64,000 nt of DNA, from NCBI RefSeq assembly GCF_023558375.1, contig NZ_CP083761.1, forward strand, positions 3,460,501 through 3,524,500. Reading direction: 5' to 3'. Positions 10,971 through 19,916 of the stretch are shown one piece after another; position 1 is the first letter of the stretch; each line of letters starts with the position of its first letter. Origin of the DNA: Chroococcidiopsis sp. CCMEE 29 (GTDB lineage: Bacteria; Cyanobacteriota; Cyanobacteriia; Cyanobacteriales; Chroococcidiopsidaceae). Made by a program: the position numbers and the translations under genes. The notes beneath the pieces are model-generated. The model saw nothing but the letters and a program-made list of their open reading frames with translations. It was not told the DNA's origin and ran no database searches.

Positions 10971-12675
10971 AGAGCAGGGGAAGCAGGGGAAGGAAGGGGA
11001 GAAATTCACCGCGTCACCGCGTCACCGCGTCACCGTGTCCTCTTCCTCGCTTCTCGCCCCTCTTTTCAGTGGCATTTTAATGGGGCTAACTACTGCACCT
11101 GTAGGAGCATGGTTTCTTGCCTGGATTGCCATAGCTCCCTTGTGGGTATTAGTAGTCAAATCTGCAAAACACTCCTCGCCCCTCACCCCACTCTTCGAGA
11201 AGCCGCTTGCGCGTCTACGCCCCTCGCCCCTACTTTGGGGTATCGGTTATCACGGTGTAGCCCTGTTCTGGATTACAGGTATTCATCCCATGACTTGGAT
11301 GGGCGTTCCCTGGGTAGCTAGCCTAGCGATCGCCCTTTTCTGTTGGACATTCATCACGCTGTGGGGAGCCGCATTAGTTGCAGTCTGGGCAGCTTGTATG
11401 GCTTTTATCGGTCGTGGTGTAGGCAGCCTCACGCGCATCCTGATTGGCACAGCCCTCTGGTGTGGGTTAGAGAGTATTTGGGGGATGGGATCGCTTTACT
11501 GGACTTCTATTTCTTACACCCAGAGTCCCCATAACCTGGCAATTTTGCACCTCGGTCAACTCTCCGGTTCGATGACAGTGACCGCAGCGATTGTAGCGAT
11601 CAACGGTTTAATTGCAGAAGCTTGGATAACCTTTCAGGGGTCAGGGGTCAGAGAGAGCCAGTTGCGTGCGGGAGTTCCCCCCGTTGAGCAAACTGGCGTT
11701 CAGGGGTCAGGGGCTAAGATTAATCCTTCTAGCTTCTGGCTTCTAGCTTCTGGCTTCTGGCTTCTGGTGGGTTTGCACCTCATTGGGTTTGGGTTGTATA
11801 ACCTTCCCTTAAGTCAGCCATCAGAGACAGCGCTGAAAGTAGGGATTATTCAAGGCAATATCCCCAATCAAATCAAGCTTTATCCAGAAGGCTTGCGCCG
11901 GGCGATTGATGGTTATACCACTGGTTATAAAACCTTAGCAGACCAAGGAGTTGATGCAGTTTTAACACCAGAAGGGGCTTTGCCCTTTATGTGGTCTGAC
12001 GTAATGCGTAGCTCTTTTTACTCAGCGGTGAAAGAAAAGGGAGTTGTTGCCTGGGTGGGAGCGTTTGGAGAACAAGGGCGTAGCTATACAAATAGTCTGT
12101 TTACGCTCACTGGTAGGGGTGAGGTTTTCAGCCGCTATAACAAAGTAAAGCTGGTGCCGATTGGGGAGTATGTGCCGTTTGAGCAATTTTTAGGTGGTCT
12201 GATTCAGCGGCTATCGCCTTTAGATGAACACCAAGTTGCAGGTTCGCCAAACCAGCTATTTGATACGCCTTTTGGTCGTGCTATTGCAGCGATCTGCTAC
12301 GGATCTGCTTTTCCTGAACAGTTTCGATATCAGGCAGCGGCTGGGGGACAATTTATCCTTAGCGCTGCTAATAATGCCCACTACAGCCCGTCTATGCCTG
12401 CTCAGCATCATGCTCAAGATGTGATGCGGGCAATTGAAACAGATCGGTGGGCAGTTCGCGCTACCAACACCGGATATTCAGCGATTGTTAACCCCCACGG
12501 CAGAACTGTATGGATATCTGGACATAATACCTATGAATTACACGCGGCAACGATTTATCGGCGGCAGACGCAGACTTTATATGTGCGCTGGGGGGATTGG
12601 TTAACGCCGTTGTTGTTGGTGTTAAGTACGTTAGCCTGGTTGCTCAATGGCTGCCTAAATCGTACCGCAGAGTAA
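10951..12675 (+). CDS. lnt: Apolipoprotein N-acyltransferase with repeat-derived inserts
   Basis: This is an integral membrane enzyme that adds the third acyl chain to lipoproteins. Five or more membrane segments are followed by a periplasmic nitrilase-like domain. The expected triad is visible: Glu in TPEGALPF, Lys in [13 protein letters not shown] and Cys in [12 protein letters not shown]. The residue two after the catalytic Cys, normally Glu (E389 in E. coli), reads Gly here. Three stretches look like non-coding repeats read in frame: the N-terminus (about the first 30 residues, with EQGKQGKEG), a cytoplasmic loop reading [18 protein letters not shown], and a loop of about 45 residues before the last N-terminal membrane helix with [12 protein letters not shown]-like repeats. 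The start is uncertain: ATG 10951 overlaps the gyrA stop by 20 bp. Activity is likely but not assured. Confidence 0.85.
   Translation: MRKRLSREQGKQGKEGEKFTASPRHRVTVSSSSLLAPLFSGILMGLTTAPVGAWFLAWIAIAPLWVLVVKSAKHSSPLTPLFEKPLARLRPSPLLWGIGYHGVALFWITGIHPMTWMGVPWVASLAIALFCWTFITLWGAALVAVWAACMAFIGRGVGSLTRILIGTALWCGLESIWGMGSLYWTSISYTQSPHNLAILHLGQLSGSMTVTAAIVAINGLIAEAWITFQGSGVRESQLRAGVPPVEQTGVQGSGAKINPSSFWLLASGFWLLVGLHLIGFGLYNLPLSQPSETALKVGIIQGNIPNQIKLYPEGLRRAIDGYTTGYKTLADQGVDAVLTPEGALPFMWSDVMRSSFYSAVKEKGVVAWVGAFGEQGRSYTNSLFTLTGRGEVFSRYNKVKLVPIGEYVPFEQFLGGLIQRLSPLDEHQVAGSPNQLFDTPFGRAIAAICYGSAFPEQFRYQAAAGGQFILSAANNAHYSPSMPAQHHAQDVMRAIETDRWAVRATNTGYSAIVNPHGRTVWISGHNTYELHAATIYRRQTQTLYVRWGDWLTPLLLVLSTLAWLLNGCLNRTAE
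10972..11040 (+). repeat. G-rich run and tandem CCGCGTCA repeats at the lnt 5' end
   Basis: A gagcaggggaagcagggga run is followed by CCGCGTCA three times from 11009 and a fourth, changed unit (ccgtgtcc) ending at 11040. These form the beginning of the lnt reading frame, before the first conserved membrane segment (LLAPLFSG). Confidence 0.75.
11186..11231 (+). repeat. 46-bp dispersed repeat, coding copy in lnt
   Basis: These 46 bases, beginning ccccactcttcgagaag and ending cgcccctcgcccct, are identical to 25275-25320. Here they are read in frame as part of lnt. The centre, gaagccgcttgcgcgtctac, resembles short palindromic repeats widespread in cyanobacteria. Confidence 0.85.
11637..11770 (+). 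repeat. Composite repeat with 41-bp imperfect palindrome inside lnt
   Basis: The palindrome at 11657-11697 pairs gccagttgcgtgcggg with cccgttgagcaaactggc. It is flanked on both sides by caggggtcagggg-type sequence, and the block ends in tandem cttctgg/cttctag units (about 11729-11767). The whole block is in frame with lnt. Confidence 0.7.
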
Positions 12676-12704
12676 ACATGCTAATCGCGATCGCCTTCAC
12701 TATC

Positions 12705-13529
12705 ATGACAGCAGTTTCAGTTAAACAATTATTCATTCATCCAGTTAAAGGGTTAACGCCTCAAGCTAAGAACTGTGTTGACCTCAAAGCTGGACATGGC
12801 ATCCCAGGCGATCGCGCTTTTGCCTTGATGTATGAGTCACAAGCAATTGACCATGCCAGCTCAATCGTACCCTGGATGAAGAAACAAAACTTCGCCATGC
12901 AATGTGACTGGCCAGCGTTAGCGGCGTTGGATTGTCGTTACGATCCACAAACAGCGGTTTTAACAGTAAAACGCCAGGGTGTTGAGTTGTTGGCTGCCGA
13001 GACTAATACCCCAACTGGACGCGATCGCATTGGGGCATTTTTCACAGGTTATCTAGCAGCGATCTACCCCAGTCAGGCGGCGAGACACCCTGATCGCGCC
13101 CCCTTACGGTTAGTAGGTGATTGTACTGGTACGACTCGCTATCCCGATCGCGAACCAGTGCATTTGTCGTTGGTAAGTCAAGCAACCTTAGATCAACTAA
13201 GTGTTACTACTGGGAAGATAATCGATGTTCGCCGCTTTCGTCCCAATGTGTTGTTAGAGGGTGTGCCAGCTTGGGCAGAATTGGCCTGGGTGGGGCAAGA
13301 AATTTATTTGGGTACAGCGCGGCTGCAAATTACAGCGCCGATTAATCGTTGCTTAAATATTGATGTGAATCCAGAGACAGGAGAACGAGATATCCAGCTT
13401 TTTTCTCTACTACAACAGCATTTTAAACATAAGCAAACTGGGGTACTGGCAAAGGTGATTACTGATGGTAAAGTTACCGTTGATGATGGTTTAATTCCTC
13501 ACGTCTCGCACCAACCGCCAACCAGTTAA
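12705..13529 (+). CDS. MOSC-domain protein
   Basis: A protein of about 274 residues opens with the MOSC N-terminal beta-barrel signature VKQLFIHPVKG and continues with GIPGDRAFALM. A C-terminal MOSC domain contains RRFRPNVLLEG, WVGQEIYLG and PINRCLNIDVNPETGERD, where the Cys-containing segment is typical. MOSC proteins are related to the molybdenum cofactor sulfurase C-terminus and to YiiM/mARC proteins, and are expected to use the molybdenum cofactor or a sulfur relay. The exact substrate is not known. The ATG at 12705 puts the conserved domain immediately behind the start; an in-frame ATG at 12678 is also possible. It follows lnt by about 30 bp on the same strand and could be cotranscribed. 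Confidence 0.8.
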   Translation: MTAVSVKQLFIHPVKGLTPQAKNCVDLKAGHGIPGDRAFALMYESQAIDHASSIVPWMKKQNFAMQCDWPALAALDCRYDPQTAVLTVKRQGVELLAAETNTPTGRDRIGAFFTGYLAAIYPSQAARHPDRAPLRLVGDCTGTTRYPDREPVHLSLVSQATLDQLSVTTGKIIDVRRFRPNVLLEGVPAWAELAWVGQEIYLGTARLQITAPINRCLNIDVNPETGERDIQLFSLLQQHFKHKQTGVLAKVITDGKVTVDDGLIPHVSHQPPTS

Positions 13530-13545
13530 AACCTGCGGCTATACA

Positions 13546-13638
13546 TATAGCAATCTGATTTGATTTGTGGGGTAGGCTTCCAGCCTGCACAGGCAAGATG
13601 CCCATCCCACATCTCTCAACTTATTTAGGATTGCTATA
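13546..13638. repeat. Miniature inverted-repeat element, copy 1
   Basis: This element of about 93 bp begins tatagcaatc and ends gattgctata, forming terminal inverted repeats. The interior has the small hairpin aggcttccagcct and the words aggcaagatgcccatcc. Near-identical copies lie at 42680-42773 (opposite orientation), 56856-56948 and 57326-57418. It encodes nothing and is probably a MITE moved in trans by a transposase. Confidence 0.85.
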
Positions 13639-13887
13639 CATAGGTATACCACCGTAGTTTTACGGGTATTTAAACAGAAAAATAAAATCATATTTTAATT
13701 AAGTTGAAGAAAATCGATATCAATCTTTAACCTTTTTTGCTTGTGCATAAAGCTAGAATTTATTCAATAAAACCAAGTAAACAAAGGTATAAAAAGAAAC
13801 CCTGCAACGATGAGTGCAAAATCTGTATTCATAACAAGTCTGCTTAAGGTTACACATTATTTGATCCCCCTACTCCCTTAAAAAAGG

Positions 13888-14791
13888 GGGTAGTGTTAAC
13901 AATCTGTTGATAAGCTTTAGATTACCATTCCAAATTCATATCGATTAATAAATAGTCCAATTACTATATCGTGCATTTCTTCTGTCTTGGAAAAGCAGAT
14001 GGTTTTTCTTTGTAGTCTCTTGATTCTTGTCCTCAACCTCAGATGCTTTCTCTCGATTCTTTGAGTGTTTCGTTTACTAATTTCATGTTTAATTTGTGGT
14101 AAATTTCGCTTGTAACTGCCATAACCATCCGTGCAGTATTTCTGGATTCCAAACGGTTCTAGCAATTTCTTTAAATGGCAAAAAACTTCGTCTTGTCTTC
14201 TGCCAAAAACATAAGCTAAAACTTTTCCTGTCTTGCGATCTATTCCATGCCATAGCCAACGAGGAGTTTTCTTACTTCCCACAAAGCTCCACATCTCGTC
14301 TAATTCTGATTCTTCAACGCCTGACTCGGAGTTCTCTCCCTCTTTCTCCTCATCCTCTCCAACTTTCTGAATTTCTACTTCCACTTGCTCTGGTTTCAGA
14401 TTTTCTAATACTTTTTGATTAACTGATTTGAGTTGAGATTTCTTTTTCTTTAATTCTCGAATGACGGTGGGAGCACCGACTTGAAGCACTCGCGATATAT
14501 CTCGCACTCCACTACCATTGAGACTCATTTCAATAATTTGTTGCTTGACTTGTCGAGTTCTTCCAGCATAGCTATGGTCGAGAATAAACGTGCGGTAGGG
14601 ACATTCAGGATTTTTGCACAGGTAGCGCTGTTTCCCTTGGGCAGATTTCCCATTTTTTGATACGTCACTAGAGTCACACTTAGGGCATTCAACGGCAATC
14701 CAAACGGTCATAAGCTCTCAAGTAACGACTTGACCTACTCTAACATTGGATTTTCTGCTGATAGTACTTCAACAGATTGTTAACACTACCC
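13888..14791 (-). mobile_element. IS1-family insertion sequence
   Basis: The element is about 904 bp and is bounded by a 23-bp perfect terminal inverted repeat that begins gggtagtgttaac (13888-13910, with its complement at 14769-14791). It contains a single transposase gene on the minus strand. No convincing target-site duplication of 8-9 bp is seen on the two sides, which suggests a deletion or rearrangement next to the element after insertion. Its right end truncates a PIN-domain gene. Confidence 0.88.
13917..14711 (-). CDS. IS1-family transposase (single open frame)
   Basis: This 264-residue transposase carries out DDE-type transposition. The N-terminal zinc finger reads CPKCDSSDVSKNG and then CKNPEC (residues about 9-37), followed by a helix-turn-helix segment (GVRDISRVLQVGAPTVIREL). 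The catalytic residues fit D in ELDEMWSFVG, D in CTDGYGSYK and E in RIERKHLRLRTRIKRLQRK. Classical IS1 makes InsA and InsB by frameshifting; here both parts lie in one frame. Between them, residues about 105-138 form a very acidic Glu-rich linker not found in the E. coli element. The gene lies wholly between the element's inverted repeats and is apparently intact. Confidence 0.92.
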   Translation of the reverse strand: MTVWIAVECPKCDSSDVSKNGKSAQGKQRYLCKNPECPYRTFILDHSYAGRTRQVKQQIIEMSLNGSGVRDISRVLQVGAPTVIRELKKKKSQLKSVNQKVLENLKPEQVEVEIQKVGEDEEKEGENSESGVEESELDEMWSFVGSKKTPRWLWHGIDRKTGKVLAYVFGRRQDEVFCHLKKLLEPFGIQKYCTDGYGSYKRNLPQIKHEISKRNTQRIERKHLRLRTRIKRLQRKTICFSKTEEMHDIVIGLFINRYEFGMVI

Positions 14792-15220
14792 AAACGTTAT
14801 ATCAGCGAAACAGGGTCAGCATGGGTTTTAAGTTTGTTTGACCCTGCATTGAACAACGACATAGTAATTGCAGCAATCACATCTGTGGAGATGGTTGCTG
14901 CAATTACACGACGGGCACGTAGTAGCAGTATAAGCGCCGCGGATGCGATCGCAGTGTGTAATCAGCTCAGGCGCGATCTACAGTCTGAGTACCAAGTTCT
15001 CGAAATCACTGAGCGCATCATCAACTCTGCAATGGCATTAGCTGAAACACGCGGATTACGAGGCTACGATGCTGTTCAATTAGCAGCAGGTTGTGAACTA
15101 AATGCTCTCTGCGTTGCTAACAGCTTACCCCCTGTGACATTTGTATCTGCTGATGACGAGTTAAATGCTGCAGCAGCGAGTGAGGGACTGATCGTTGAAA
15201 ATCCCAACAACTACCCGTAA
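14777..15220 (+). pseudogene. PIN-domain toxin gene, 5' end removed by IS1
   Basis: A reading frame of 147 codons matches a VapC-like PIN domain (Mg2+-dependent RNase of toxin-antitoxin systems) from KRYISETGSAW onwards. The family normally starts with a short strand such as YLDSSALVKRY, carrying the first catalytic Asp; here everything before KRY is replaced by the end of the IS (the apparent TTG start lies in the inverted repeat). The other acidic residues are seen in TSVEMVAA, GYDAVQLA and SADDEL. Without the first Asp the product should be inactive, and no promoter or start of its own is evident. No antitoxin gene or missing 5' fragment is found on the other side of the IS. Confidence 0.75.
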
Positions 15221-15523
15221 CGTTTTAGGCAACCAGCCGATCGCCTCCAGCACGCTACGCGATCGCAAGCAAGGATGAAAAGAGCGATCGCTCATACTAG
15301 ACTTCAGACACCAGCATTTGGTTGGAGTAGCCCTGTGTCTCTCCAGGAACTCAAGGAGCAAGCTTGCAAGTTGTATGTGAGCGATCGCCGTAGAGTAGCA
15401 GCATATGACACCAATCAACAGGACGATATTGGTGCTGAAACGTCAAGTTACCAACAGTACCCTAAATTCTAAAACGATATCATAAAGGTGAAGGATAAGC
15501 GGCTGTGATGTGCGGAGGGCTGT
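15221..15523. other. Intergenic region with HIP1 octamers
   Basis: About 300 bp lie between the broken PIN gene and the DUF4126 gene. Several GCGATCGC octamers lie in it. A 65-codon frame at 15275-15472 is interrupted by these octamers in non-protein-like composition, so I do not call it. The ribosome binding site of the next gene is in gcggaggg near 15512. Confidence 0.45.
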
Positions 15524-16135
15524 GTGGATCAACTATTCAACCTACACACTTTAATTGAAATCATACTGGGGATTAGTTTAAGTGCAGCCTCAGGTTTTCG
15601 AGTATTTGTGCCGCTCCTTGCCCTGAGCACTGCCGCCGTAGTTGGTCATATTGACCTGCCAACTAGCTTTGACTGGATTGAAAGCCCTCAAGCATTCGCT
15701 GTATTTGCCGTAGCCTGCGCTCTTGAAATAGCTGGTTATTACATCCCCTGGTTTGACCATCTGCTAGACGTTGCTGCAACACCCGCAGCTATCCTTGCTG
15801 GCACCGTTGTCACAGCTTCACTAGCCCCTGATATGAATCCCTTAGTGCAGTGGACGTTAGCAGTGGTGGCAGGTGGAGGAACTGCTGGCATCACCAAAGG
15901 GTTGATGAATCTGGTGAGGGCAACATCTACGGCAACTTCAGGCGGATTAGCGAATCCAGTCGTAGCGACGGTCGAGTTAGGTGCTGCCATTGTTCTATCG
16001 GTATTAGCGTTGACTTTGCCCGTTATTGCTGGCATTGTGGTAATTGCTCTTTTGGTGTTCGCAATCTCGAAACTCTTGCAATTCTTCTCTCGCCTCAAGC
16101 TGCGACAGGATTCAGTGGACGATTTGCCTCAATAG
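15524..16135 (+). CDS. DUF4126-family membrane protein
   Basis: This 203-residue membrane protein has about five hydrophobic segments. The N-terminus has GISLSAASGFRVFVPLLALS, and the centre WIESPQAFAVFAVACALEIAGYYIPWFDHLLD, both typical of the DUF4126 family; the interior has a glycine-rich stretch around GGTAGITKGLMN. Function is unknown; the family is common in bacteria. The start is a GTG at 15524 preceded by a good ribosome binding site, gcggaggg, at about 15512-15519. It is followed by a kinase-like gene on the same strand, with about 140 bp between them. Confidence 0.8.
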   Translation: MDQLFNLHTLIEIILGISLSAASGFRVFVPLLALSTAAVVGHIDLPTSFDWIESPQAFAVFAVACALEIAGYYIPWFDHLLDVAATPAAILAGTVVTASLAPDMNPLVQWTLAVVAGGGTAGITKGLMNLVRATSTATSGGLANPVVATVELGAAIVLSVLALTLPVIAGIVVIALLVFAISKLLQFFSRLKLRQDSVDDLPQ

Positions 16136-16278
16136 CCGCAGCGATTCGTCAACTGCCTGTGAAGGGGAGAGATTCAGGCGTGATGAAGCGATCGCTCCTG
16201 GCACACTACGCGAACGCCAACCTGAACAAACAGAGCGATCGTCTGTTTGTGTCCCAATCCTATATGGAGGGAACGCAC

Positions 16279-16947
16279 ATGAAGCGGTTGATTGAGAGCA
16301 TCTATCAACAACTGCTGCCGGGACTTCGGTTTGAGAGTCTCAATCCTTACAATCCGGTGGTAGTCCACCAGGTTCCTCCCCCGTGGCAGCTACTCGGAAC
16401 GGGAAACTACGCTGCCGTACTCTACCACCCTAGCTATCCGGACCAAGTGGTGAAGATCTACGCGCCGGGACGACCGGGCTTCGCGGAAGAATTGGAGGTT
16501 TACCGCCGCCTGGGTTCCCACCCAGCCTTCTCTGAGTGTCTATACGCTGGGGAGAGCTTCTTGATCCTCAAGCGGCTTACTGGCGTGACACTCTACGACT
16601 GCATGCATCGTGGACTACGCATCCAAGAGCAGGTGATTAAGGATATTGACTCTGCGCTAGACTATGCCCGCTCGCGCGGACTACGTCCTCACGATGTTCA
16701 CGGACGCAACGTGATGATGTGTGCAGGTAGGGGACTCGTTGTAGATGTTTCTGACTTCTTACATGAGGATGACTGCTCGGCATGGGACGACTTGAAGAAG
16801 GCTTACTACTGGCTGTACCTCCCCTTCTTCTCTCCGTTGCGGCTGCGGATGCCTTACTTTGTTCTAGATATTGTCCGTAAGATCTACCGCCGCTTCCGCC
16901 GCTTAGTTACCCGCCGAAGTAAGCCCCGTGAAAGGAAGAGACAATGA
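16279..16947 (+). CDS. Small protein-kinase-like protein
   Basis: This protein of about 222 residues resembles a compact protein kinase or aminoglycoside-phosphotransferase fold. [26 protein letters not shown] contains the probable ATP-binding lysine (VVKIY), [12 protein letters not shown] the alpha-C Glu, and [10 protein letters not shown] is like the catalytic loop (Asp and Asn conserved). VDVSDF occupies the position of the metal-binding DFG. The C-terminus is strongly basic ([19 protein letters not shown]). The ATG at 16279 has tggagg upstream at 16265-16270; a longer frame that begins inside the DUF4126 gene is not used. The last 45 bp overlap the trmFO gene on the other strand. Substrate unknown. 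Confidence 0.65.
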   Translation: MKRLIESIYQQLLPGLRFESLNPYNPVVVHQVPPPWQLLGTGNYAAVLYHPSYPDQVVKIYAPGRPGFAEELEVYRRLGSHPAFSECLYAGESFLILKRLTGVTLYDCMHRGLRIQEQVIKDIDSALDYARSRGLRPHDVHGRNVMMCAGRGLVVDVSDFLHEDDCSAWDDLKKAYYWLYLPFFSPLRLRMPYFVLDIVRKIYRRFRRLVTRRSKPRERKRQ

Positions 16948-18279
16948 GTGCACTTCAGCAAATTCTAAAGATAGCCCAGCTTTCCAGCTAGCCAAATCAG
17001 CCAAAGCGCGATCGCGATACATTCCATATCGTTGCTGCTTGTTTTTGATTCGCTCTCCCAGTTCAGGCAAAATGCCAAAGTTGGGTGGCATTGGTTGAAA
17101 ATGTTTAGGAGAGGCAGAACTGATAAATTCAAACAGCGCTCCCATCATTGTGGTTGGCAGTAAAGTCAACGGTTCTTTACCTAAAACTAGCCGCGCTGCA
17201 TTGGTTCCAGCTAGCCAGCCTCCAGCCGCTGCTGCTGTATAACCTTCAGTTCCAATTAGCTGACCTGCTGCCAACACAGTTGGGTGTTGCTTAAATTGCA
17301 GCGTGGGTTTTAACAACTGAGGTGCATTAATAAAAGTGTTGCGGTGCATCACGCCCAACCGCACAAACTCAGCATTTTCCAAACCAGGAATTAGCTGGAA
17401 TATTCGCTTTTGCTCACCCCAGCGCAAATTCGTCTGGAATCCTACCATATTCCACAGCTGCCCTGCCTTATCCTCTTGCCGCAGCTGTGCCACTGCATAG
17501 GGACGCTCGCCAGTACGAATATCTGACAACCCGACAGGCTTGAGCGGACCATAGCGCATGGTATCTTCTCCGCGTCGCGCTAGTTCTTCAATCGGTAAAC
17601 AAGCTTCAAAGAACTTGGCAGTCTCTCGCTCAAAATCTTTGAGTTCTACCTGTTCAGCAGCACAGAGTTCTTGCCAGAATCGCAGGTACTGCTCCCGATT
17701 CATTGGGCAGTTGAGATAAGCAGCTTCACCCTTGTTGTAGCGTGAGGCGAGAAAGGCAATGTCGCGGTTAATTGATTCCCCCACGACAATTGGGCTAGCA
17801 GCATCGAAAAAGCTGAGATATTCCATGCCAGTGAACCGACGCAAATCTTCTGCCAGTTCAGGACTAGTCAGGGGACCCGTTGCCAAGACAACAATGCCTT
17901 CTGGAATTGCACGCACATCCTCTCGCCTCAGTTCAATTAACGGATGGTGAGAGAGAGTTTCAGTCAAGTCGTGGCTGAATTGACCTCTGTCTACCGCTAG
18001 TGCACCACCTGCTGGGACGGCATGTTCATCAGCTTTGCTGATGATGATAGAACCCAGTTGACGCAGTTCCTCATGCAATAGACCAGCAGCGCGATCGCTT
18101 GCTTGCGCCCCAAACGAATTACTGCACACTAATTCTGCTAGCTGTTCCGAGTGATGGGCGGGGCTAAACCGCTGTGGTCGCATTTCATGCAGAATTACTG
18201 GCACCCCAGCAGAGGCTATTTGCCACGCTGCTTCTGTCCCAGCTAGTCCACCACCGATAACTTGAATGGGTTTGTCCAT
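16903..18279 (-). CDS. trmFO: tRNA uracil-5-methyltransferase, folate/FAD-dependent
   Basis: This 458-residue flavoprotein (TrmFO, formerly Gid) makes 5-methyluridine at position 54 of tRNA using methylenetetrahydrofolate and FAD. The N-terminal Rossmann motif [15 protein letters not shown] (residues 8-22) binds FAD. The segments [45 protein letters not shown] and the C-terminal [16 protein letters not shown] are all typical. Length is normal. It is transcribed towards a kinase-like gene, overlapping its 3' end by 45 bp. Upstream are two copies of a short hairpin repeat (18311-18420) and the M50 protease gene on the same strand. Confidence 0.95.
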   Translation of the reverse strand: MDKPIQVIGGGLAGTEAAWQIASAGVPVILHEMRPQRFSPAHHSEQLAELVCSNSFGAQASDRAAGLLHEELRQLGSIIISKADEHAVPAGGALAVDRGQFSHDLTETLSHHPLIELRREDVRAIPEGIVVLATGPLTSPELAEDLRRFTGMEYLSFFDAASPIVVGESINRDIAFLASRYNKGEAAYLNCPMNREQYLRFWQELCAAEQVELKDFERETAKFFEACLPIEELARRGEDTMRYGPLKPVGLSDIRTGERPYAVAQLRQEDKAGQLWNMVGFQTNLRWGEQKRIFQLIPGLENAEFVRLGVMHRNTFINAPQLLKPTLQFKQHPTVLAAGQLIGTEGYTAAAAGGWLAGTNAARLVLGKEPLTLLPTTMMGALFEFISSASPKHFQPMPPNFGILPELGERIKNKQQRYGMYRDRALADLASWKAGLSLEFAEVHSLSLPFTGLTSAGN

Positions 18280-18310
18280 ACTCTGTTCGCCTAATTTCTA
18301 ACTGCTGTAA

Positions 18311-18420
18311 GGGTGGGTTCATCAGCATACCTGGTATCTTGCTGATATGCTGGTTAAACCTGACCCTTAAGGGCGGGTTCATGTATACCTGGATCTTGCT
18401 GATATGCTGGTTAAACCCGC
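18311..18420. repeat. Two tandem copies of a hairpin repeat
   Basis: Two units, 18311-18360 and 18371-18420, share gggcgggttcat, then cttgctgatatgctgg and ttaaacc. The first unit also has an internal inverted repeat, atcagcat and atatgctg, which can form a hairpin. The units lie between trmFO and the M50 protease gene and may act on the transcript of one of them. Confidence 0.65.
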
Positions 18421-18437
18421 CTCTACTGACTTCCTTC

Positions 18438-19916
18438 TCAAATTTGCAATAACTGAGTGATAGCTGTGGGAACTGGTAGAATAATCAGCACCAATAGTCC
18501 TAGAGCCATTAACCCGCAGAGGTCGCGCCAATTATCTAGTTCAGTAACATCATTTAAGGCAGGTTGATCGGCAATGGGCATAAAGAATAGGATAATTGCC
18601 CATAGCAAAAATCCCGGCTGAATTAAAGAAAGTCCCAACAGCAAAAATCGAGCGATTTGTCCGATCGCAGCACCTGTTCTTTGACCAAACATGGCATGTA
18701 CAATGTGACCGCCATCAAGTTGCCCCACTGGCATCAAGTTCAAAGCGGTTACTACCAACCCCAAGAAACCGGCGATCGCCACTGGATGTAGGTCAATTGC
18801 TCTGTTAGCTACCAACTGATCGCCCAACGCCAATTTACTTAGCAGCGCCACTAAGAGGGAATAATTAGGATTGAGGGCATTCGGGTCTAACATTCTCGGC
18901 TCGGCAGGCAAGGGAACGACGGTAGAATGCGCTAGACCCCATATCAGTAAAGGCAAGGTCGCCACAAAACCTGCCAAAGGACCGGCAAGGCTAACGTCAA
19001 ATAAGGCTTTGCGGTTTGGTACGGGCGATCGCATTTGAATAAATGCCCCAAAGGTGCCCAGAAAAAATGGGATTGGGATAAAGTATGGCAGCGTCGCGCG
19101 AATTTTGTAAAACCGAGCTGCGATGTAGTGACCAGATTCGTGGATACCCAAGATAGTCATTAGGGCTAGGGCATAGGGAAGTCCTTGAAATAATACAGCT
19201 GGGTTAGATGTGATGGTTTGGAGATCACCGCCTGCAAACTCTACCCCAACTAAAGTGGTAGTAAATAAAGTGGCTAGCACCAGTCCCAGTGCCAGGATCG
19301 GTCGCGTTAATTTCTGCTGGGATTGTCCAGCTGCACGGGCTTGAGGATTGGGAACGAGAGCAAAGAAAGGTTTTCCATCCAAACCTTCTTGAAGTATAAC
19401 TAGGAAGCGATCGCCAAACTGTGCCTCAATATTTTCTCGAATGCGTTGATAGGCAACTGCCGGTTTAGTTCTCAATTGACCTCTACAAAGCACGGCTTGA
19501 GGTCGATACTCGATATTGTGGATGTAGTAAACAGACCAGGGAAAACAATTCCGCAGCTGAGCTTCTTCTGTTGGCTCAATCGGACGCAGATTTGAAGGTT
19601 CTGGTTTCGTCTCCGTCGCTGGTTTTGATTCTAAGGCTTGGTTTTGTGTTTGCTCTGCTGACGGGCTTGAATCCCTACGACCCCACTGGATTAGCAGCCA
19701 GTATAACAAGGGGCAAATGATAAACGGACCGATCGCTAGCGCAATTGGCAGAGGGTGGTCAGGACCATGAATTGCAGCCCACACACTCCAAATCAATGCT
19801 GGTGTCATCAGCACCAACCATAGAATCCAGACCGGTGTTCGCGTGATTCCAGCAACACTACGTTGCACAATGAAGTAGGTAAACAGTCCCAGTAGAAGGA
19901 GAAACCAAAATGTCAT
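18438..19916 (-). CDS. Site-2-protease-type membrane metallopeptidase (M50)
   Basis: This 492-residue membrane protein has two N-terminal membrane segments, a cytosolic or lumenal domain (about residues 85-215) and a C-terminal intramembrane protease core. The zinc motif HESGH is present in ILGIHESGHYIAARF, and the third ligand lies in VGQLDGGHIVHAMFG. Cyanobacterial and chloroplast EGY1-type proteins have this layout. Such proteases cut membrane-bound substrates such as anti-sigma factors or regulators, but the target here cannot be told. The gene is monocistronic by position, being divergent from the MBL protein and separated from trmFO by the hairpin repeats. The ATG at 19916 gives a good first membrane helix. 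Confidence 0.88.
   Translation of the reverse strand: MTFWFLLLLGLFTYFIVQRSVAGITRTPVWILWLVLMTPALIWSVWAAIHGPDHPLPIALAIGPFIICPLLYWLLIQWGRRDSSPSAEQTQNQALESKPATETKPEPSNLRPIEPTEEAQLRNCFPWSVYYIHNIEYRPQAVLCRGQLRTKPAVAYQRIRENIEAQFGDRFLVILQEGLDGKPFFALVPNPQARAAGQSQQKLTRPILALGLVLATLFTTTLVGVEFAGGDLQTITSNPAVLFQGLPYALALMTILGIHESGHYIAARFYKIRATLPYFIPIPFFLGTFGAFIQMRSPVPNRKALFDVSLAGPLAGFVATLPLLIWGLAHSTVVPLPAEPRMLDPNALNPNYSLLVALLSKLALGDQLVANRAIDLHPVAIAGFLGLVVTALNLMPVGQLDGGHIVHAMFGQRTGAAIGQIARFLLLGLSLIQPGFLLWAIILFFMPIADQPALNDVTELDNWRDLCGLMALGLLVLIILPVPTAITQLLQI

Noticed and set aside
11109-11534. Short plus-strand frames in lnt
   Set aside because: They are out-of-frame shadows of the lnt membrane segments.
13880-14800. 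Target duplication around the IS1-family element
   Set aside because: The 8-9 bp on each side do not match.
15275-15472. 65-residue frame between the PIN remnant and the DUF4126 gene
   Set aside because: It consists largely of HIP1-rich intergenic sequence and has no ribosome binding site or recognisable motif.
15850-16278. Upstream extension of the kinase-like gene
   Set aside because: It lies inside the DUF4126 gene in another frame; the ATG at 16279 has a strong ribosome binding site.
18311-18420. CRISPR-like array
   Set aside because: There are only two units with a spacer of about 10 bp, and no cas genes are near.
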